From assembly GCF_014164785.1 (NCBI RefSeq), contig NZ_JACJFN010000003.1, positions 372,001 through 436,000 of the forward strand: DNA of 64,000 bases, in the 5' to 3' direction. Made by a program: the position numbers and the translations under genes. Below the pieces are notes generated by a model. It did not search any database and had not been told where the DNA came from. It saw only the letters and a list, made by a program, of their open reading frames with translations. This stretch comes from Aquipseudomonas guryensis (GTDB lineage Bacteria > Pseudomonadota > Gammaproteobacteria > Pseudomonadales > Pseudomonadaceae). Of this stretch, positions 19,018-27,051 are shown one piece after another; positions within the stretch are counted from its first letter, which is position 1, and the number at the start of each line of letters is the position of its first letter.

Positions 19018-19935
19018 TCAGACTACCGGCACATCCTTGCGCGCGGCATCACCGAGAATCTTGAAGAAAACAGTTTCCAGCGAGACTGCTGGCTTGACCG
19101 TGAGGATATGCCCAGCTGCCTGATTGAGCCGAGTGACAAAAGCCGGCAGCTCCGCCTGCATCAGCTCGCACTCGAACTCACCTTCACGCAAGCGCTTGGC
19201 TTCCGGCGCAAAACCTTCCGCAGCGTTGAAACGCACCAGCAAGGTATCTGCACGCTCAGCCGCCAGTTCGCGCGGAGAACGCACAGTTAGCAACTCGCCC
19301 TTATTGATAAAGCCAAATCGATCGGCAATACGCTCGACATCGTGCAGCACATGGGAGGTAAAAAAGATCGCCCCACCCTGGCTCTTGTATTCGTTGAGAA
19401 TATCCACCACATCCTTGCGCCCCACCGGATCCAGGCCGGACAACGGCTCATCGAGGATCAACAGCTTAGGCTGCACAACCATGGCATGAGCCAGCGCCAC
19501 ACGCTGTACGGTACCCTTGGACAGTTCGCGAATACGACGTTTGGCGGCGGCTGCAACAGAGAAACGCTCCAGCCATTGCATACACCAGGCATCGGCATCC
19601 TTGCGCTTGATGCCATACATGGAGAGCGCCATACGCAGGATTTCTAGCGGGGTAAATTGATCATAAAGAGCAGGTGACTCAGGAACATAAGCAAGCGGCT
19701 GACGCGCATCTGCACGACGAGCATCGATGCCATAGACAAGAACCTCACCCTGATAATCATTGATGATGTCCAGCATTACCTTGATCGTAGTGGACTTACC
19801 TGCACCATTAGGCCCGACAAAACCAAAGACCTCACCCTCACTAACGGAGAAATTGACATCCCGCAGAGCGTGAACTTCCTTGCTCTTACTGCGAAAGGTA
19901 TGGCTGACGCGATGAAACTCCAGAACATCAGTCAC
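19018..19935 (-). CDS. ABC transporter ATPase of the pilin locus (PilH-like)
   Basis: Nucleotide-binding subunit of an ABC-2-type exporter, 305 residues. Walker A GPNGAGKST is at 41-49, the signature is LSKGTVQR (LSKGT instead of LSGGQ), Walker B is LLILDEPLSGLDP, and the switch His is in FFTSHVLHDVE. A ~90-residue C-terminal domain follows the ATPase core, as in CcmA/DrrA-type proteins. It is the last of three leftward genes, starting 2 bases after the repeat protein. Type IV pilus loci of Myxococcus xanthus carry an ABC transporter (PilH ATPase) beside pilA that is needed for pilus formation; I infer the same role here from position and composition, not proof. Confidence 0.8.
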   Translation of the reverse strand: MTDVLEFHRVSHTFRSKSKEVHALRDVNFSVSEGEVFGFVGPNGAGKSTTIKVMLDIINDYQGEVLVYGIDARRADARQPLAYVPESPALYDQFTPLEILRMALSMYGIKRKDADAWCMQWLERFSVAAAAKRRIRELSKGTVQRVALAHAMVVQPKLLILDEPLSGLDPVGRKDVVDILNEYKSQGGAIFFTSHVLHDVERIADRFGFINKGELLTVRSPRELAAERADTLLVRFNAAEGFAPEAKRLREGEFECELMQAELPAFVTRLNQAAGHILTVKPAVSLETVFFKILGDAARKDVPVV

Positions 19936-19937
19936 AA

Positions 19938-20774
19938 CTACTCCTCCATCCCGGCAATTTTCAACCTCTTCAACTCGATACTACCGTTACGCAGCTCATA
20001 GCCCAGGCGCAACGGATCTTCCGGTAACGCAAGCAGCACACCACTAGTCAACAGTTGCTGCAGATCAATTAACTTGCCATGCGCACGCTCATAACGTTGC
20101 TGAGCAGCACGCAAGTCGATCAATCCCTGCAGACGCACAACACGCAGGCCAAGCATGTCACGCAACCTAGGATCGCGGGTGCTTTGGCGCTGCTGTTGCA
20201 GATAGTCCATGGCCAATTGCGCATCATTGAAACTCTCCGCCTGCAACATGATCGCCATTCTTCGCATTGAGGCCGCGTTTTCCGGCCACCGCTGCGCAGA
20301 CAACTCAAATGCACGGACAGCCTCACCAACATCGCGATCAAAGAAAGAGCGGTTTACACCATAGAAGAAGGCCGGAACACCATCCCAAAAACGACAGTCC
20401 ATCGCCCGCCGGAGAATCTCATTACCCTCATCGACCGCCCCTCCCCAAGTCAAAAGCCCATTAGCCAGATAATAGTTATCCTCATGGCAAGGGTTGAGCT
20501 CGGCGACCACAAGTTGGGCACGAATAAGATAATGAGAGTCAGTCAACCCATTATCGGTGCTGGTCGCAGCCAGGCGCATGGTTTCTAGGTTTGCCGCCAG
20601 GAAGCGATCGCCGCCATAAAGAGAAATCAGAATCGGCGCACTAATGACCACACGACTCATGCCAATTTCAGGCTTCAAAGAGACTGGTTGCTGTGCCCGC
20701 CAGGCAGCAATAGCCGCGAACAGCGCAAAACCCAGCGCGGCCAGGAGCAAAGGAACGATGTCTCGACGCAACAT
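19938..20774 (-). CDS. Single-span membrane protein with TPR-like helical repeats (PilG-like position)
   Basis: Predicted 278 residues. The start at ATG 20774 opens with a basic MLRRD followed by one membrane span (IVPLLLAALGFALFAAIAAW); a 31-codon upstream extension would overlap the permease gene. The rest is predicted extracytoplasmic, with repeated helix pairs rich in Ala/Leu/Arg (for example YYLANGLLTWGGAVDEGNEI and AVRAFELSAQRWPENAASM) that look like TPR repeats. I do not recognise a named family. It lies between the permease (2-base gap) and the ATPase (2-base gap), so all three probably form one complex. M. xanthus PilG occupies an equivalent place; homology is only inferred. Confidence 0.65.
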   Translation of the reverse strand: MLRRDIVPLLLAALGFALFAAIAAWRAQQPVSLKPEIGMSRVVISAPILISLYGGDRFLAANLETMRLAATSTDNGLTDSHYLIRAQLVVAELNPCHEDNYYLANGLLTWGGAVDEGNEILRRAMDCRFWDGVPAFFYGVNRSFFDRDVGEAVRAFELSAQRWPENAASMRRMAIMLQAESFNDAQLAMDYLQQQRQSTRDPRLRDMLGLRVVRLQGLIDLRAAQQRYERAHGKLIDLQQLLTSGVLLALPEDPLRLGYELRNGSIELKRLKIAGMEE

Positions 20775-20776
20775 GA

Positions 20777-21586
20777 TCAGGCGAAACGCTTTCGGTTGAG
20801 CGCCCATACAGCCAAGGCCAGGAAGCCCCCTGCATAGGCCAGACTGGAGACTATCAGCCAAGGCCAATCGCCTGGCAGGAGCCCCATCTGCCCATAGAGC
20901 GCAATCATGCGCACATCCAGAGCCCCTAGATCTGGCAGCAAGTAACTCAGCAGCCCAAGTGAATTACTGTAGGTCTCGGCGTTACTCACCAGCCAGCCGT
21001 CCTGCCACAACAAGGCGATGATGGCCGAGAAAGAGCGCGCTATAAGCATAAAGCCCAGCGTACCGACAATCACGAAACTGGGGGTAGAGGCCACCACCGC
21101 CAGCAGCGTACCGAGCGCCAACAGCACGAACAGATCGAGCAAGATAAAAGCAATGGTGAACCAGTAAGGCAAACCGAGGGAAACCGGCGTGGCCTGCCCG
21201 TAACCCTGCCCCACCCACACCACGATGGCCGCCAAAGCGGCAGCAAGCACTACAAGAAGAATGGCCAGCAACCCCACCAGCGCTGCCAGCCGTCCGAGCA
21301 AAAAGTGATACCGCGGACGCGGATAAGCCAGTGAAGCAAGGAAATAACGACGCTCAAACTCACGCGAGAAGAGCTCCTGCAGCATCAAAACGCCCAACAC
21401 CGGCAGCACAATTCTTATCAGAGACAAGCCCACATCCAGTGCAACGGTTGCCGGTTGACGACCACTGAACTGGCCACTCATCCACGCTGCGACGCAGAGG
21501 ATGACGACAAGCCAGAAAGCTATCGAACCGAAGCGAGCACGAAGCGCGAGCTTTACTGCAATCAGGGCACTGGGGAGCAAATACAT
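20777..21586 (-). CDS. ABC-2 type permease of the pilin locus (PilI-like)
   Basis: Polytopic inner-membrane protein of 269 residues with about six hydrophobic segments (near residues 22-37, 55-72, 100-130, 140-172, 175-195 and 240-260). The stretch FSREFERRYFLASLAYPRPR after the second span is typical of ABC-2 exporter permeases. No good ribosome-binding site precedes the first ATG at 21586, so the start is uncertain. A strong terminator separates it from the pilin pair upstream, so it needs read-through or its own promoter. With the ATPase and the repeat protein it forms a likely export complex; the substrate is unknown. Confidence 0.8.
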   Translation of the reverse strand: MYLLPSALIAVKLALRARFGSIAFWLVVILCVAAWMSGQFSGRQPATVALDVGLSLIRIVLPVLGVLMLQELFSREFERRYFLASLAYPRPRYHFLLGRLAALVGLLAILLVVLAAALAAIVVWVGQGYGQATPVSLGLPYWFTIAFILLDLFVLLALGTLLAVVASTPSFVIVGTLGFMLIARSFSAIIALLWQDGWLVSNAETYSNSLGLLSYLLPDLGALDVRMIALYGQMGLLPGDWPWLIVSSLAYAGGFLALAVWALNRKRFA

Positions 21587-21643
21587 GGCGGGATATCAGA
21601 TGTGGGTTCGGTAAGAAAGTAACTTGAATACTGCCTTTATAAT

Positions 21644-21672
21644 AAAAAGCCGCTCGGAACTACCCGAGCGGC
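21644..21672 (-). terminator. Rho-independent terminator after the two-gene pilin
   Basis: GCCGCTCGG and CCGAGCGGC arms (21649-21672) form a GC-rich hairpin followed, reading leftward, by TTTTTATTATA. It lies about 45 bases past the stop of the secreted partner gene and would limit transcription into the ABC cassette. Confidence 0.9.
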
Positions 21673-21714
21673 CATTACATCACTTGCAACTGCAAGACTA
21701 AGCAGTTAACTCAC

Positions 21715-22200
21715 TCAGTCGGCTACGCCGGAGAGAGCCCCCAGAGCAGCTTCATCACAGGTTTCAGAGTCCAGGGAAGTTGGGCCAACCGAACCACCTG
21801 TAGTGGAGCCAGTATAACCGCGGCGACCGGCAATTTCGGTTTGCTGCGGAGGAGTTGCAGCAGCGCCCGCCGCAGTGCAGTCAGCACCGTTGTAGATCGG
21901 GTTGCCTTGAGCATCCGCGCCAATAGCAACACAGTTGACATTGGTTGGTTTCTGACTACCCGAGAGATGGCAACCACCCACATTGACCTTGCTCTCGGCA
22001 GTAAGGCAGTTGTAGACCAAAGTAACGCCATTCGAGGTATTCACAGTAACGCGGTCGCGGAGGATCGAGCAGCCTGTAGCATCATTTTCTACATAAACAC
22101 CGCTTTGCAGAGCGGTTACTGTGTTGTCAGCTGCGAAGCCAAAGCCAGAGACACCTGCCAGACCGGTAGCGATCAGCGCGGCGATAGTTTTCTTCATCAT
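21715..22200 (-). CDS. Secreted six-cysteine protein, candidate separate globular pilin subunit (PilA-C-like)
   Basis: Predicted 161 residues with a Sec signal peptide (MMKKTIAALIATGLAG..., likely cleaved after Ala23 in GFGFA-ADNTV), leaving a mature protein of ~138 residues. Cysteines at 44, 65, 77, 90, 108 and 148 could make three disulfides; Cys148 lies near the C-terminus in SETCDEAALG, recalling the disulfide loop of type IV pilins. It has no prepilin cleavage site and no TM helix, so it cannot polymerise like a pilin on its own. The gene starts 17 bases after the short pilin, with AAGGGG 8 bases upstream, in a different frame. Geobacter pilA is followed by a secreted PilA-C that pairs with the short PilA-N; I infer the same pairing. 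No other family recognised. Confidence 0.72.
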   Translation of the reverse strand: MMKKTIAALIATGLAGVSGFGFAADNTVTALQSGVYVENDATGCSILRDRVTVNTSNGVTLVYNCLTAESKVNVGGCHLSGSQKPTNVNCVAIGADAQGNPIYNGADCTAAGAAATPPQQTEIAGRRGYTGSTTGGSVGPTSLDSETCDEAALGALSGVAD

Positions 22201-22217
22201 TTTATTGGCCCCTTAAA

Positions 22218-22403
22218 TTAGTTCATCGAAGAAGCGAAGGCGGTCTGGGCATTCTTGACGTCGGCGTTAGCCGTCGAATCGTTAGCCCGGGCGCGATAAT
22301 CGTTGAACTGCGGAATGGCGATGGCAGCCAGAATACCGATGATCGCGATCACGATCATCAGCTCGATCAGGGTAAAGCCTTTTTGCTTTTTGAGAGACTT
22401 CAT
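22218..22403 (-). CDS. pilA: Short type IV pilin containing only the N-terminal helix (PilA-N type)
   Basis: Encodes 61 residues. Leader MKSLKKQKG ends at the PilD cleavage/methylation site (G-F), giving a mature protein of 52 residues beginning [20 protein letters not shown] with the invariant Glu5 and Pro22, followed by [11 protein letters not shown] and a short polar helix ending SSMN. The globular beta domain of normal ~150-residue Pseudomonas pilins is absent. Residues 24-50 align by eye with Geobacter PilA (QF..YR.KA.NS....D..N..TA). AGGAG lies 7 bases before the ATG and a sigma-54 promoter upstream. It sits between pilB and tRNA-Thr, where the major pilin gene belongs, and is followed closely by the secreted partner, so I read it as the major pilin. 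A minor pseudopilin is the alternative. Confidence 0.88.
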   Translation of the reverse strand: MKSLKKQKGFTLIELMIVIAIIGILAAIAIPQFNDYRARANDSTANADVKNAQTAFASSMN

Positions 22404-22448
22404 GGAGGAACTCCTGTGTGGTTAAGGTCAACGACCTACGCAGATCAA

Positions 22449-22464
22449 AGCAGATGCCGTGCCA
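22449..22464 (-). promoter_or_regulatory. Sigma-54 (-24/-12) promoter of the short pilin gene
   Basis: Reading leftward the sequence is TGGCAC-GGCAT-CTGCT: -24 TGGCAC at 22459-22464, five-base spacer, -12 CTGCT at 22449-22453, with the invariant GG and GC dinucleotides. Predicted transcription starts near 22438, about 35 bases before the ATG. Pseudomonas pilA is classically transcribed by RpoN with PilS/PilR; pilSR are not in this window. Confidence 0.88.
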
Positions 22465-22635
22465 ACTCCCCAAAGCTCCTAGAAAACAGCATCACCCATC
22501 ATTAAATAGTCGCCAGGCCAGCACACCGAGTCAGCAACTGACGTTTTTTGTCATTCCTTTCTACTGCTCTTGGGCTTAACGCATCAACTGCGCTATAAGT
22601 TCAGCATCCGACTTTTCTTATCTCAGCGAAGCGCA

Positions 22636-24342
22636 ATGAACGACACTCCCGCCCTGACAGGCCTAGCTCGTCAACTGGTAACCGCCGAACTGCTGGACGA
22701 GCGTACGGCCGCCCAAGCCAACGCCCAGGCTCTACGTAACAAAATCCCTCTCGTTTCCTACCTTGTGCAGAACAAGCTCGCCACCAGCAGAGCTGTGGCC
22801 GAGATAGCCGCAGAACAATTCGGCGTTCCCTTCTGCGACCTTAGTGCTATCGACAAGGAAAGCCAGCCACGCGAACTGGTCAGCGAGAAGCTGTGCCGCC
22901 AACACCGCGTGCTGCCGCTATACCGACGCGGCAACAAGCTATTTGTGGCGATGTCCGACCCGACCAACCACCAGGCCGTCACCGATATTCAGTTCAGCAC
23001 AGGCATCAGCACAGAGGCCCTGCTGGTTGAAGACGACAAACTGGGCGACGCACTGGAAAAATTCTTCGATACCGGTAGCAGCGGCATGGAGGATCTGGCC
23101 GACGTAGACCTTGACGGCCTGGACGTCGAAGCCGTCAATGACGACAAGGATGACACCTCTGGTGGTGGCGAAGCCGCAGACGACGCGCCGGTAGTGCGTT
23201 TCATCAACAAGATGCTACTGGATGCCATCAAGGGCGGCTCTTCGGACTTGCACTTCGAGCCCTATGAAAAAGCCTACCGCGTGCGCTTCCGTACTGACGG
23301 CATTCTTCATGAGGTAGCCAGGCCTCCCATCCAACTGGCCAGTCGCATATCTGCACGCCTCAAGGTCATGGCCTCTCTGGATATCTCCGAGCGGCGCAAG
23401 CCGCAAGACGGCCGGATCAAGATGAAAATCTCCAAGACCAAGGCGATCGATTTCCGCGTCAATACACTCCCCACTCTCTGGGGAGAAAAAATAGTTATGC
23501 GGATCCTCGATCCCTCTAGCGCGCAAATGGGTATTGATGCTCTGGGCTACGAAGAAGTACAGAAGGAGCTGTACCTCAACGCCTTGAAACAGCCGCAAGG
23601 CATGATTCTGGTGACGGGTCCGACAGGCTCCGGCAAGACGGTATCGCTTTACACCGGGATCAACATTCTCAATACCGTAGACATCAACATCTCCACCGCT
23701 GAAGACCCTGTGGAAATCAACCTGGAGGGCATCAACCAGGTCAACGTCAACCCCAAACATGGCATGGACTTTTCCCAGGCTCTGCGCGCTTTCTTGCGTC
23801 AGGATCCCGATGTGATCATGGTCGGCGAGGTGCGCGATCTGGAAACTGCGGAGATTGCCATCAAAGCCGCGCAAACCGGGCACATGGTGATGTCGACCCT
23901 GCACACCAACAGCGCCGCAGAAACCCTGACCCGCTTGCGTAATATGGGCGTACCCGCGTTCAACATTGCCACCTCGGTCAACCTGATCATCGCCCAGCGC
24001 CTGGCACGCAAGCTGTGCAACAGCTGCAAGAAGGAAGTCGAGATTCCACGGGAAACCCTTATCAAAGAGGGCTTCCCTGAAGACAAGATCGGCAGCTTTA
24101 AGATTTATGCTCCCGTCGGTTGCGATAATTGCAAGCACGGCTACAAAGGCAGGGTGGGTATTTATGAAGTAGTTAAAATCACACCGGCCCTGCAACGGCT
24201 TATCATGGAGGAAGGCAACTCCATTGAAATCGCCAAGCAAGCGAAAAGTGACGGTTTCAATGACCTGCGCACATCTGGGCTATTCAAGGCGATGCAGGGC
24301 ATCACCAGCCTGGAAGAAGTCAACCGCGTGACCAAGGACTAA
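22636..24342 (+). CDS. pilB: Type IV pilus assembly ATPase PilB
   Basis: Cytoplasmic hexameric motor that powers pilus extension, 568 residues. The start is ATG 22636 (MNDTPALTGLARQLV), matching known PilB; the frame is open 22 codons upstream but those are not PilB-like. Domains: N-terminal MshEN-type region (1-~150), N2 domain, then the RecA-like ATPase with Walker A GPTGSGKT (~328-335), Walker B MVGEVRDLETAE, and His box STLHTNSAAETLTRL. Zinc-binding cysteines are in CNSCKK (~460) and CDNCKHGYKG (~495). The N-terminal part diverges more from P. aeruginosa than the motor. It is divergent from the pilin pair and leads pilBCD. Confidence 0.97.
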   Translation: MNDTPALTGLARQLVTAELLDERTAAQANAQALRNKIPLVSYLVQNKLATSRAVAEIAAEQFGVPFCDLSAIDKESQPRELVSEKLCRQHRVLPLYRRGNKLFVAMSDPTNHQAVTDIQFSTGISTEALLVEDDKLGDALEKFFDTGSSGMEDLADVDLDGLDVEAVNDDKDDTSGGGEAADDAPVVRFINKMLLDAIKGGSSDLHFEPYEKAYRVRFRTDGILHEVARPPIQLASRISARLKVMASLDISERRKPQDGRIKMKISKTKAIDFRVNTLPTLWGEKIVMRILDPSSAQMGIDALGYEEVQKELYLNALKQPQGMILVTGPTGSGKTVSLYTGINILNTVDINISTAEDPVEINLEGINQVNVNPKHGMDFSQALRAFLRQDPDVIMVGEVRDLETAEIAIKAAQTGHMVMSTLHTNSAAETLTRLRNMGVPAFNIATSVNLIIAQRLARKLCNSCKKEVEIPRETLIKEGFPEDKIGSFKIYAPVGCDNCKHGYKGRVGIYEVVKITPALQRLIMEEGNSIEIAKQAKSDGFNDLRTSGLFKAMQGITSLEEVNRVTKD

Positions 24343-24345
24343 CCC

Positions 24346-25569
24346 ATGGCGGCCAAAACTCTAAAAACCAGTGCCTTTATCTGGGAAGGCACCGACAAAA
24401 AAGGCGCCAAAATCAAGGGCGAGCTCACAGGCGAATCGCCAGCCCTGATCAAGGCCCAGCTGCGCAAACAGGGCATCAATCCGCTGAAAGTCCGTAAAAA
24501 GCCGGCCTCTCTTTTCAGCGCGGGCAAGAAAATCAAACCACTGGATATCGCTCTGTTTACCCGGCAGATGGCTACCATGATGAAGGCTGGGGTACCCCTA
24601 TTGCAGTCCTTCGACATCATCGGCGAGGGCTTTGAAAACCCCAACATGCGTAAGCTGGTCGACGAAGTGAAACAGGAAGTAGCAGCTGGTAACAGCTTCG
24701 CCGCCTCGCTGCGCAAGAAACCACTGTTCTTCGATGACCTGTATTGCAACTTGGTAGATTCAGGCGAGCAATCTGGTGCCTTGGAAACACTGCTGGATCG
24801 GATTGCCACCTATAAAGAAAAGACCGAGGCTCTCAAGGCCAAGATCAAGAAGGCAATGACATACCCGATTGCAGTAATAGTGGTTGCAATTATTGTGACC
24901 ACCATTCTACTGATAAAGGTGGTTCCTCAATTTGAAGCCGTCTTCGAAGGGTTTGGGGCTCAGCTACCGGCCTTTACGCAGGTCGTCGTCAATATGTCCA
25001 GAGGACTACAGGAGTGGTGGTACGTTTTCCTGTTCGCCATTTTCGGTGCAATTTTCGCATTTACAGAAACCCACAAGCGCTCTGAGAAGTTCCGCGATTT
25101 CCTTGATCGCACTTTGCTGAAAGCCCCGATCATTGGCGATATCCTTTACAAAGCCGTAGTAGCCCGCTACGCCCGCACGCTAGCGACTACCTTTGCCGCA
25201 GGCGTACCGCTCGTAGATGCTCTTGACTCGGTCGCAGGGGCTACAGGTAATGTCGTCTTTCGCAATGCCGTGCACAAAATCCGTAACGACGTGTCTTCCG
25301 GCACCCAGCTGAACTTTTCCATGCGTACTACTGGAATTTTCCCGAGCATGGCCATCCAGATGACAGCCATTGGCGAGGAGGCTGGGTCGCTCGATGAAAT
25401 GCTGGACAAGGTCGCCGGCTTCTACGAAGCGGAAGTGGACAATGCTGTCGACAACCTGACCACACTGATGGAGCCACTGATCATGTCAGTGCTCGGAGTC
25501 CTGGTAGGTGGTCTGATTGTGGCAATGTACCTGCCAATCTTCCAACTGGGCTCCGTGGTCGGCGGATAA
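24346..25569 (+). CDS. pilC: Type IV pilus inner-membrane platform protein PilC
   Basis: Polytopic platform protein that couples PilB to the growing pilus, 407 residues. Two repeated GspF/T2SSF domains are visible: first KPLDIALFTRQMATMMKAGVPLL..., second ILYKAVVARYARTLATTFAAGVPLVDAL.... Membrane segments lie at about 170-200, 220-245 and 375-400. The start ATG is 3 bases after the pilB stop. Local base composition falls in this gene (row 24841-24900 has 23 G/C of 60), unlike the GC-rich flanks. A second, unlinked GspF-like gene occurs at 42388-43386. Confidence 0.97.
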   Translation: MAAKTLKTSAFIWEGTDKKGAKIKGELTGESPALIKAQLRKQGINPLKVRKKPASLFSAGKKIKPLDIALFTRQMATMMKAGVPLLQSFDIIGEGFENPNMRKLVDEVKQEVAAGNSFAASLRKKPLFFDDLYCNLVDSGEQSGALETLLDRIATYKEKTEALKAKIKKAMTYPIAVIVVAIIVTTILLIKVVPQFEAVFEGFGAQLPAFTQVVVNMSRGLQEWWYVFLFAIFGAIFAFTETHKRSEKFRDFLDRTLLKAPIIGDILYKAVVARYARTLATTFAAGVPLVDALDSVAGATGNVVFRNAVHKIRNDVSSGTQLNFSMRTTGIFPSMAIQMTAIGEEAGSLDEMLDKVAGFYEAEVDNAVDNLTTLMEPLIMSVLGVLVGGLIVAMYLPIFQLGSVVGG

Positions 25570-25572
25570 CTC

Positions 25573-26439
25573 ATGGCACTAGACCTGCTGGCCGGCAATT
25601 TGCCGGCCTTTGTTTTATCCGCCCTGCTGCTCGGCCTTCTGATCGGCAGTTTCCTCAATGTAGTGGTTTATCGCCTGCCGAAAATGATGCAGCGCGACTG
25701 GCGCACGCAGGCCCGCGAAATCCTAGAATTATCCGAGGAGCCGACTGGCGAGACCTTCAATCTGGTTCTCCCCCACTCCAGCTGCCCGCACTGCGGGCAC
25801 CAGATTAAACCCTGGGAAAACATCCCGGTGCTGAGCTGGCTGGCGCTGCGTGGCAAATGTTCCAGCTGCAAGGCGCCGATCAGTAAGCGCTACCCGCTGG
25901 TGGAACTCGCCTGCGGCCTGCTCTCTGCCTATGTGGCCTGGCACTTCGGTTTTGGCTGGCAGGCCGGTGCCATGTTGGTATTAAGCTGGGGCCTGCTGAC
26001 CATGAGCCTGATCGATACCGACCACCAACTGCTGCCCGACACGCTGGTGCTGCCGCTGCTATGGCTGGGATTGATCCTCAACTATAACGGTCTGTTCGCA
26101 AGCCTCGGCGATGCCCTGTGGGGCGCGATCGCCGGCTACCTGAGCCTGTGGTCGGTGTACTGGCTGTTCAAGTTGGTAACAGGCAAGGAAGGCATGGGTT
26201 ATGGCGACTTCAAGCTGCTGGCCATGCTCGGCGCCTGGGGCGGCTGGCAAATTCTGCCACTGACCATTCTGCTGTCATCGCTGGTCGGCGCCGTGCTCGG
26301 CGTGATCATGCTGCGCTTGCGCAATCAGGAAACCAGCACGCCCATCCCCTTTGGCCCCTATCTGGCGATTGCCGGCTGGATTGCGCTGCTCTGGGGTGAT
26401 CAAATAACCGGAGCCTATTTGCAATTTGCCCGGTTTTAA
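25573..26439 (+). CDS. pilD: Prepilin peptidase / N-methyltransferase PilD
   Basis: Inner-membrane aspartic protease that cleaves prepilin leaders after Gly and N-methylates the new Phe, serving pili and type II secretion; 288 residues. The zinc tetracysteine is CPHC (71-74) and CSSC (96-99). Catalytic aspartates are Asp148 in SLIDTDHQLLPD and Asp212 in the GYGDFK (GxGD) motif. About eight hydrophobic segments are present. It should process the short pilin encoded nearby, whose KG-FTLIE site is canonical. It abuts coaE with no gap. Confidence 0.98.
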   Translation: MALDLLAGNLPAFVLSALLLGLLIGSFLNVVVYRLPKMMQRDWRTQAREILELSEEPTGETFNLVLPHSSCPHCGHQIKPWENIPVLSWLALRGKCSSCKAPISKRYPLVELACGLLSAYVAWHFGFGWQAGAMLVLSWGLLTMSLIDTDHQLLPDTLVLPLLWLGLILNYNGLFASLGDALWGAIAGYLSLWSVYWLFKLVTGKEGMGYGDFKLLAMLGAWGGWQILPLTILLSSLVGAVLGVIMLRLRNQETSTPIPFGPYLAIAGWIALLWGDQITGAYLQFARF

Positions 26440-27051
26440 ATGAGCACACCCTGGATTCTTGGCCTTACAGGCGGTATCGGTAGCGGCAAGAGCGCCGCTG
26501 CCGAACACTTCATCCGACTCGGCGTGCACCTGGTTGACGCGGACCATGCCGCACGCTGGGTGGTCGAGCCAGGCCGCCCAGCCCTAGCTCGCATAGCCGA
26601 GCACTTTGGCCCGCAGGTCCTGCAGCCCGACGGCCAGCTGGATCGCGGCGCACTGCGCCAATTGATCTTCCAGGACGAGCAACAGCGGCGCTGGCTGGAA
26701 AGTCTGCTACACCCGTTGATCGGCGAAGAGATTCGTAGCTATCTGGCGCGCGCAGAATCACCCTATGCGATTCTGGTTTCACCCCTGCTGATCGAGTCTG
26801 GCCAGCACCACATGACCCAGCGCGTCCTAGTCGTGGATGTGCCCGAACACCTGCAACTGCAGCGCACCATGGCCCGTGACCAGGCCTCAGAAGAACAGAT
26901 CAAGGCCATTCTCGGCGCCCAGGCCAAGCGTGATGAGCGTCTGCGCCATGCCCATGATGTTCTGCACAACGATCGTGACCCAGCCTGGCTACGTAGCGAG
27001 GTTGAACGCCTGCACCACTTTTACCTGACCCTGCGTGGAGGACGACCTTGA
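26440..27051 (+). CDS. coaE: Dephospho-CoA kinase CoaE
   Basis: Last enzyme of coenzyme A synthesis, phosphorylating the ribose 3'-hydroxyl of dephospho-CoA; 203 residues. P-loop [17 protein letters not shown] at the N-terminus, [13 protein letters not shown], and the CoA-domain HPLIGEEIR and [10 protein letters not shown] segments are conserved. The ATG immediately follows the pilD stop and the last four bases overlap yacG, the usual pilD-coaE-yacG arrangement in pseudomonads. Confidence 0.97.
   Translation: MSTPWILGLTGGIGSGKSAAAEHFIRLGVHLVDADHAARWVVEPGRPALARIAEHFGPQVLQPDGQLDRGALRQLIFQDEQQRRWLESLLHPLIGEEIRSYLARAESPYAILVSPLLIESGQHHMTQRVLVVDVPEHLQLQRTMARDQASEEQIKAILGAQAKRDERLRHAHDVLHNDRDPAWLRSEVERLHHFYLTLRGGRP

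Noticed and set aside
21715..22403. Short pilin as a frameshifted or nonsense-truncated normal pilA
   Set aside because: The downstream ORF has its own ribosome-binding site and a Sec signal peptide instead of continuing a pilin beta domain, so no single base change restores a standard pilin.
24346..25569. Foreign origin of pilBCD as a whole
   Set aside because: PilB, PilC and PilD match Pseudomonas proteins closely and keep the standard order with coaE-yacG, so only the pilin side looks exchanged; lower GC in pilC alone is not enough.
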